8,173 bases of DNA, taken from the NCBI GenBank assembly GCA_002418185.1, contig DIDN01000086.1, forward strand, positions 1-8,173. The letters are read 5' to 3'. Under the pieces are notes generated by a model that ran no database searches, had not been told where the DNA came from, and saw nothing but the letters and a program-made list of their open reading frames with translations. The translations under genes and the position numbers were made by a program. Below, one piece after another: positions 5,616 through 8,173 of the stretch (positions are counted from its first letter, which is position 1; the number at the start of each line of letters is the position of its first letter). Source of the stretch: Deltaproteobacteria bacterium UBA5799. Its GTDB lineage: Bacteria > Desulfobacterota > GWC2-55-46.

Positions 5616-5636
5616 AAAAAAGGCGCTTACCGCCCT
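5616..5636 (-). terminator. Weak intrinsic terminator after the sugar phosphotransferase gene
   Basis: On the minus strand, starting within the stop codon, GGCG (5634-5631) pairs with CGCC (5625-5622) around a 5-nt loop, extendable by G-U and A-U pairs. A run of six T (5621-5616) follows, and the -35 box of the ugd promoter begins 6 bases later. The stem is short, so termination is probably incomplete. An alternative pairing of GGGCG with the CGCCC at 5614-5610 would engulf the T-run and compete. Confidence 0.45.
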
Positions 5637-7039
5637 CAGTAGGCGTTTTTGTTGACGAACCCCTTCCAGAGCGTAAGGAAGAGTATCTTCATGTCCAGGG
5701 CAAGGGACCAGTGCTCTATGTAGTAGAGGTCGTGCTCTATCCTTTTCGTCAAGTCAGTATGCCCCCTCCAGCCGTTCACCTGCGCCCATCCGGTGATGCC
5801 CGCCTTCATCTTGTGCCTCAGCATGTACCTCGGGATTTCCCTCCGGAACTCGCGTATGAAGACCGCCCTTTCGGGCCTCGGGCCAACGAGCGACATGTCT
5901 CCCATGAGGACGTTTATGAGCTGCGGGAGCTCGTCAAGGCTCGCGGCCCGGAGGACCCGCCCGAGCACGGTGCGCCTCGGGTCGCCCCGCCGCGCCCATA
6001 TTGCACCCGTGTCGTCCTCGGCCCCTGCCCGCATTGTCCTGAACTTGAGCATCCGGAATGGCTGCCCGCCTATGCCCATCCGCTCCTGCCGGTAAAGGAC
6101 AGGGCCGGACGAAGTGGCCTTCACGAGGACCGCTATCGCCAGCATAAGGGGCGAGAACAGTGCGAGGGCGGCTGCGGAGAGCACTATGTCGAAGCCCCTC
6201 TTGAGGACCATGTTCCAGCCGTACAGAGGCGAGTTCTGAAGGTTCAGTATGGGCATCCCGTCGAACTCCTCCACCCCGCCCCTCAAGGTCATGAACTCCG
6301 CCATGTCGGGTATCACCTTTATGTCCACCGCCTCGTCTCCGATGCATTTGACCGTCTCGGCAGCCTTCAGGTGCTGGTCCCAGCCGAGCGCGATGAAGAC
6401 CATGTCTATCCGCATGGGGCCGAGGAGCTCCCTCAGGTCCCCGACAGAGCCCGCCACCCTTACCCCGGACACCTGCCTCCCGGCATGGCCCTCGTCAGGG
6501 GAGACCACCCCTGCCACCTTTATGCCCACCTCAGGGTGGTCCTCCAGGCTTTCGATGAGCCTCCTTGCGGGCTCGCCGGTCCCGACTACCAGGGCATGCC
6601 TCAAGTTGAAGCCCCGCCTCCTCATGGCCCTGAGCGCCTTCCTGAATAAGTACCTGCTGAGGCTCAGCGCCACGATGTTTATGACGGTGAAAAGGACGAA
6701 GACCAGCCTCGAATACTCGTAGTGCTTGGCGAAGAATGTGACCGCAATGAATATGAGCATCGATATGCCGCAGGCCTTCCCTATGTCGAGCACCTCGGAG
6801 AGCGGCCTCCCTATCCTCTTGGGCCGGTACAGGCCGAAGACCTTGAATACGACCGCCCAGATTATCGTGATGGGTATGAGGAGGAGGCCGTACGCAAAAA
6901 AATCGGGCACGCCCCTGGGAACGCTCAAGAGCCCTGAATGAAAGCGGATATGGAAGGAGAGGGCCCACGAGGAGGAGATTATGACGAGGTCGGAAATGAG
7001 AAGGAGGTTCTCAAAGAGCTGGCTGTGCTTTTTGAGCAT
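5636..7039 (-). CDS. Undecaprenyl-phosphate sugar phosphotransferase (WcaJ-like polyprenyl glycosylphosphotransferase)
   Basis: Transfers a sugar-1-phosphate, often glucose, from a UDP-sugar to undecaprenyl phosphate at the inner membrane, starting a polysaccharide repeat unit. At 467 residues it is the long form. There are four hydrophobic segments near residues 12-30, 48-68, 90-104 and 112-128, a Rossmann-like domain from about 148 (ALVVGTGEPARRL), and a C-terminal phosphoglycosyltransferase domain. That domain starts with the membrane-inserting helix KRGFDIVLSAAALALFSP (280-297), then LKFRTM (331-336), the catalytic SLDELPQ with Asp369-Glu370, and LVGPRPE (384-390). The C-terminus ends KNAY, as in many WcaJ relatives. 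The start ATG follows GGAGGGGAA. It overlaps the upstream glycosyltransferase by 29 nt, implying co-translation. The exact sugar cannot be read from sequence. Confidence 0.94.
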   Translation of the reverse strand: MLKKHSQLFENLLLISDLVIISSSWALSFHIRFHSGLLSVPRGVPDFFAYGLLLIPITIIWAVVFKVFGLYRPKRIGRPLSEVLDIGKACGISMLIFIAVTFFAKHYEYSRLVFVLFTVINIVALSLSRYLFRKALRAMRRRGFNLRHALVVGTGEPARRLIESLEDHPEVGIKVAGVVSPDEGHAGRQVSGVRVAGSVGDLRELLGPMRIDMVFIALGWDQHLKAAETVKCIGDEAVDIKVIPDMAEFMTLRGGVEEFDGMPILNLQNSPLYGWNMVLKRGFDIVLSAAALALFSPLMLAIAVLVKATSSGPVLYRQERMGIGGQPFRMLKFRTMRAGAEDDTGAIWARRGDPRRTVLGRVLRAASLDELPQLINVLMGDMSLVGPRPERAVFIREFRREIPRYMLRHKMKAGITGWAQVNGWRGHTDLTKRIEHDLYYIEHWSLALDMKILFLTLWKGFVNKNAY

Positions 7040-8159
7040 TTCCCCTCCCGCCCTTCCGGTCGATAAGCTTCGATTCTATGTACCTTCTCATCCTTTCCTT
7101 GAAAAGGGCCCTGTCGAAGGCGAGCGCATGCGCCCTTATTGCCTCCGGCCTGAAAACTCCTTCAGCCTTTTCGAATATCTCCACCGCCTCGTTCAGCGCG
7201 CCCGGTTTCTGCTTCATGAAGAAGACCCCGGTGGGGTTCTGCCCCCTTCCCGGCGGCACCACCGTCTCGATCGCCCCGCCCCTGCCGAAGGCGATAACCG
7301 GCCTGCCGGACGCCATTGCCTCGAGCGGCGTTATCCCGAAGTCCTCCTCCCCCGGGAATATGAGCGCCCTGCACCCCTGGTAGAGCTTTCCAAGCTCGCC
7401 GTCGGTCTTCCAGCCGAGGAACTCGACATTCGGACGAGCCGTTTTTACGAGCCTCTTCCATTGCGGCCCTGAACCGGCAATGACGAGCCTTTTACCCGAA
7501 GTGTTGAAGGCCTCTATGGCCAGGTCTATCCTCTTATAGGGGACTAAGGCGGATGTGACCAGGTAATACCCCCCGTGCCTTCCGCCCGCGGCGAACTTAG
7601 AGCAGTCGACAGGCGGGTGTATGACATCCGCCCTCCGGCGGTAAAGCCTCCTGACCTTCTCGGCGACATTGGCCGAGTTGGCTATGAAGTGGTCGACCCT
7701 TGCGCTGGATGCGGCGTCCCAGAGCCTCAGGTAATGGGCGGCGGACCGGTAAAGGAGCGCCCGCAACCCTTTCTTGTCCCCGAAATACGCATGGTACATG
7801 TCCCATGCATACCTCATGGGCGTGTGCACGTAGGAGATGTGCAGGGAGCCGGGCGGGGGTATCACGCCCTTGGCGACGCAGTGGCTGGTGGACAGGACGA
7901 GCCTGTAGCCCTGAAGGCGCATCCCTTCGATAGCGGCCGGGAAGAGCGGCAGGTAGTACCTGAAGGCTCTGCGCGCGAACGGGAGCCCCTGTATGAAGGA
8001 GGTGCGCACCTGCCTCCCCTCTATGGCACTCGAGACCGTCCCCCGGTCATGAAAAAGGGTATACAGGTCAGCCGAGGGAAAGAGCTCGCAGAAGACCTCC
8101 AGCACTTTTTCCCCGCCGCGCATTCCGGTCAGCCAATCGTGTACGAGAGCGACCCTCAA
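7011..8159 (-). CDS. Glycosyltransferase, GT4-type (group 1)
   Basis: Probably adds a sugar to a lipid-linked glycan at the cytoplasmic face; donor and acceptor are unknown. The 382 residues have the two-domain GT-B layout. The N-terminal domain has VALVHDWLTGMRGGEKVLE (3-21), STSHCVAKG (90-98) and YVHTPMRYAWDM (110-121). The C-terminal domain has VIHPPVD (179-185), SALVPYKRIDLAIEAF (203-218), VIAGSGP (226-232), GEEDFGITPLEAMASGRPVIAF (270-291), including the E-x7-E pair Glu272/Glu280. There is no signal peptide or membrane helix. The start is TTG (8159-8157): the family usually begins here with M-(K/R)-VALVHDWLTG and no upstream in-frame ATG lies in the 14 bases before the window edge. Only a weak GGGG precedes it. 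The 3' end overlaps the sugar phosphotransferase gene by 29 nt. Confidence 0.93.
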   Translation of the reverse strand: MRVALVHDWLTGMRGGEKVLEVFCELFPSADLYTLFHDRGTVSSAIEGRQVRTSFIQGLPFARRAFRYYLPLFPAAIEGMRLQGYRLVLSTSHCVAKGVIPPPGSLHISYVHTPMRYAWDMYHAYFGDKKGLRALLYRSAAHYLRLWDAASSARVDHFIANSANVAEKVRRLYRRRADVIHPPVDCSKFAAGGRHGGYYLVTSALVPYKRIDLAIEAFNTSGKRLVIAGSGPQWKRLVKTARPNVEFLGWKTDGELGKLYQGCRALIFPGEEDFGITPLEAMASGRPVIAFGRGGAIETVVPPGRGQNPTGVFFMKQKPGALNEAVEIFEKAEGVFRPEAIRAHALAFDRALFKERMRRYIESKLIDRKGGRGNAQKAQPAL

Positions 8160-8173
8160 TGGAAGACCCCACT

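Noticed and set aside
5603..6649. A 348-codon plus-strand open frame opposite the sugar phosphotransferase
   Set aside because: The translation is Pro/His/Arg-rich with no family resemblance; it mirrors the codon bias of the real minus-strand gene.

Overview
All genes in this window lie on the minus strand, so transcription runs from high to low coordinates. The DNA is GC-rich. It has purine-rich Shine-Dalgarno sites, several non-ATG starts (TTG for carA and the glycosyltransferase, GTG for the small membrane protein), and one C-tract/G-tract intergenic hairpin of a type common in deltaproteobacterial and related genomes. The gene order pyrR-pyrB-pyrC-carA also suits a Gram-negative, deltaproteobacterial-like or neighbouring lineage. 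This placement is an inference; no rRNA or other marker gene is present.

Right part (about 8160 to 4108): three surface-polysaccharide genes. A GT4-type glycosyltransferase overlaps by 29 nt a WcaJ-like polyprenyl-phosphate sugar phosphotransferase, which primes glycan assembly on the lipid carrier. After a weak terminator and a near-consensus sigma-70 promoter comes UDP-glucose 6-dehydrogenase, which supplies UDP-glucuronate. Together these look like part of an exopolysaccharide or capsule locus continuing beyond the right edge.

Middle (4107 to 3406): a small single-pass membrane protein of unknown function, preceded by a promoter-like sequence that would give an almost leaderless mRNA. It is followed by a 255-bp gap rich in inverted repeats. 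The last part of that gap is the most informative non-coding element here. It holds a PyrR-binding-loop match (7-bp stem, hexaloop CUGAGA), a candidate antiterminator pairing, and a strong intrinsic terminator with a T7 tract ending 12 bases before the pyrR start codon. This is the layout of a PyrR-controlled transcription attenuator.

Left part (3405 to 1): pyrR, pyrB, pyrC and the N-terminal third of carA, a pyrimidine biosynthesis operon. PyrR would sense UMP/UTP and terminate its own operon's transcription. CarA supplies carbamoyl phosphate, PyrB makes carbamoyl aspartate and PyrC cyclises it. pyrB and pyrC overlap by 4 nt; carA is set off by a 160-bp gap containing the C/G-tract hairpin. 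I see no CRISPR array, tRNA, rRNA, insertion sequence or unknown multi-gene system. The most noteworthy item is the pyr attenuator in a probably non-Firmicute genome.
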